The notes beneath the pieces were generated by a model that did no database searches, was not told the DNA's origin, and worked only from the letters and a program-made list of their open reading frames with translations. The position numbers and the translations under genes are program-made. Shown here piece by piece: positions 5,784-6,561 of a stretch of DNA of 6,561 nucleotides. How positions within the stretch are numbered: position 1 is the first letter of the stretch; each line of letters begins with the position of its first letter. Source of the stretch: an uncultured Actinomycetes bacterium. Its GTDB lineage: Bacteria > Actinomycetota > Actinomycetes > Nanopelagicales > Nanopelagicaceae. The stretch is from assembly GCA_937860175.1 (NCBI GenBank), contig CALMBJ010000258.1:1-6561 (forward strand). Reading direction: 5' to 3'.

Positions 5784-6561
5784 ATGAGTACCGATCTATA
5801 CGCCCTAGGTATGCGCGCACGTAACGCTATATATGCATCCTTCTTTCTCTTGGGCTTTCTCGGGCTTGCATGGATTCCACGAATTCCAGAGATCAAGGAC
5901 TCCTTGAACCTTAGCGATGGTCAATTTGGGCTCGTTTTATTGGCAAGCACTGTGGGTTCGATTCCTGGTGCACAGCTGGCTGGCCGTGCGGTTCATTCTT
6001 ACTCTTCAAAGCTTGTAGTGCGTATTGCAGGAGCTTTTTTACCGGTGGGTGTCTTCGTTATTGGCATGGCAGATACTGTGCAAATTTTGTTATTGGGTTT
6101 GTTCATCACAGGCTTTAACGTCGCATTTATGGATATCGCAATTAATGGGCAAGCCGTTGAAATTGAAAAACACACTAAGGGCCGCTGGATGTCTAGCTTC
6201 CATGGTTTCTGGAGCATAGGCGCATTTGCTGCAACTTTAGTTGGTGGACTCATTGCCAACTTTGTTTCGCCTCGCGACAACCTCATTGCAATTGCCGCTA
6301 TCGGTTTGTTCGCCTTCCAATTTGTTGCAAATTACATGCTTCCTGCAGAACATGATGGTCATTTAGGTGAGCCAGGAAAAGATGATGCTGGCAAGGTTAA
6401 GCTCATTGGCAAGGAGTCATTGATTTTGTGGGCGCTCGGAATCGGTTTGATGTGTTCATTGATCCCCGAAGGTGGTGCCTACGAGTGGAGCGGAATTCTC
6501 TTGCAGGACCATATGGGAATTGGCAAGGGCTTAAACGCTGCAGCCGCAACAACTTTTTCAT
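5784..6561 (+). CDS. MFS transporter, MosC/YbjJ-like subfamily, 3'-truncated by the window edge
   Basis: An inner-membrane secondary transporter of the major facilitator superfamily; the substrate is unknown. The frame is open from the ATG at 5784 to the end of the window, giving 259 residues of a protein that is usually about 390-400 long. The first ~6-7 membrane helices are present. Subfamily features are the N-terminal helix with WIPRIPEIKDSLNLSDGQFG at about 30-49, the loop-2-3 region GAQLAGRAV at about 62-70, FMDIAINGQAVEIEK at about 115-129, and GRWMSSFHGFWSIGAF at about 133-148. A polar central loop lies near 188-207. After it comes IPEGGAYEWSGILLQDHMG at about 227-245, the 'EGA..DWs.iyl' block typical of MosC-like proteins. 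An in-frame ATG at 5811 is an alternative start, but the ATG at 5784 fits the proposed leaderless promoter. It is transcribed away from the carotenoid operon and has no evident connection with it. Confidence 0.88.
   Translation, partial: MSTDLYALGMRARNAIYASFFLLGFLGLAWIPRIPEIKDSLNLSDGQFGLVLLASTVGSIPGAQLAGRAVHSYSSKLVVRIAGAFLPVGVFVIGMADTVQILLLGLFITGFNVAFMDIAINGQAVEIEKHTKGRWMSSFHGFWSIGAFAATLVGGLIANFVSPRDNLIAIAAIGLFAFQFVANYMLPAEHDGHLGEPGKDDAGKVKLIGKESLILWALGIGLMCSLIPEGGAYEWSGILLQDHMGIGKGLNAAAATTFS

Noticed and set aside
5999..6286. A 95-codon open frame on the minus strand
   Set aside because: It is antisense to the MFS transporter, whose conserved motifs on the + strand cover the same bases.

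Overview
The window looks like part of a small, AT-leaning, tightly packed genome of a free-living freshwater actinobacterium of the Nanopelagicales ('acI', Planktophila-like) type. The reasons are base composition in the mid-40s % G+C by eye, almost no intergenic DNA, weak or absent Shine-Dalgarno sites at several starts, and actinobacterial-looking MetF, YbaK-like and MFS proteins. This taxonomic placement is an inference from protein style and gene density; there is no rRNA or other marker in the window.

Layout. On the left, on the + strand, are the 3' two thirds of metF (methylenetetrahydrofolate reductase) and a CDP-alcohol phosphatidyltransferase family membrane protein that starts inside the metF stop region. 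These converge on, and overlap tail to tail with, a leftward operon that fills the middle: (reading leftwards) a YbaK/EbsC-family protein, a CrtA-like spheroidene monooxygenase, a CruF-like carotenoid 1',2'-hydratase, a CruG/CrtQ-like family 2 glycosyltransferase, and a CrtI/CrtD-type carotenoid desaturase. Junctions are a 1-bp overlap, a 40-bp gap, a gap of a few bp, and a 4-bp ATGA overlap. On the far right, divergent from the YbaK-like gene across only 42 bp, is the first two thirds of a MosC/YbjJ-like MFS transporter that runs off the end of the window.

How the genes work together. The four carotenoid genes form a coherent set for decorating the open-chain (psi) end of a C40 carotenoid. 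CruF adds water to give a 1'-hydroxyl. The CrtD-like enzyme desaturates C-3',4'. The CrtA-like enzyme would oxidise C-2'. The glycosyltransferase attaches a sugar to one of the hydroxyls. None of the backbone genes (crtE, crtB, crtI for phytoene, crtY) is present here, so this is a tailoring cluster. The combination mixes the cyanobacterial/Deinococcus type of hydratase with the purple-bacterial type of C-2 oxygenase. It would build an end group like that of myxol glycosides or salinixanthin. The exact product is inference; the family assignments rest on motifs read directly from the proteins. No tRNA, rRNA, CRISPR, insertion sequence or convincing terminator was seen.
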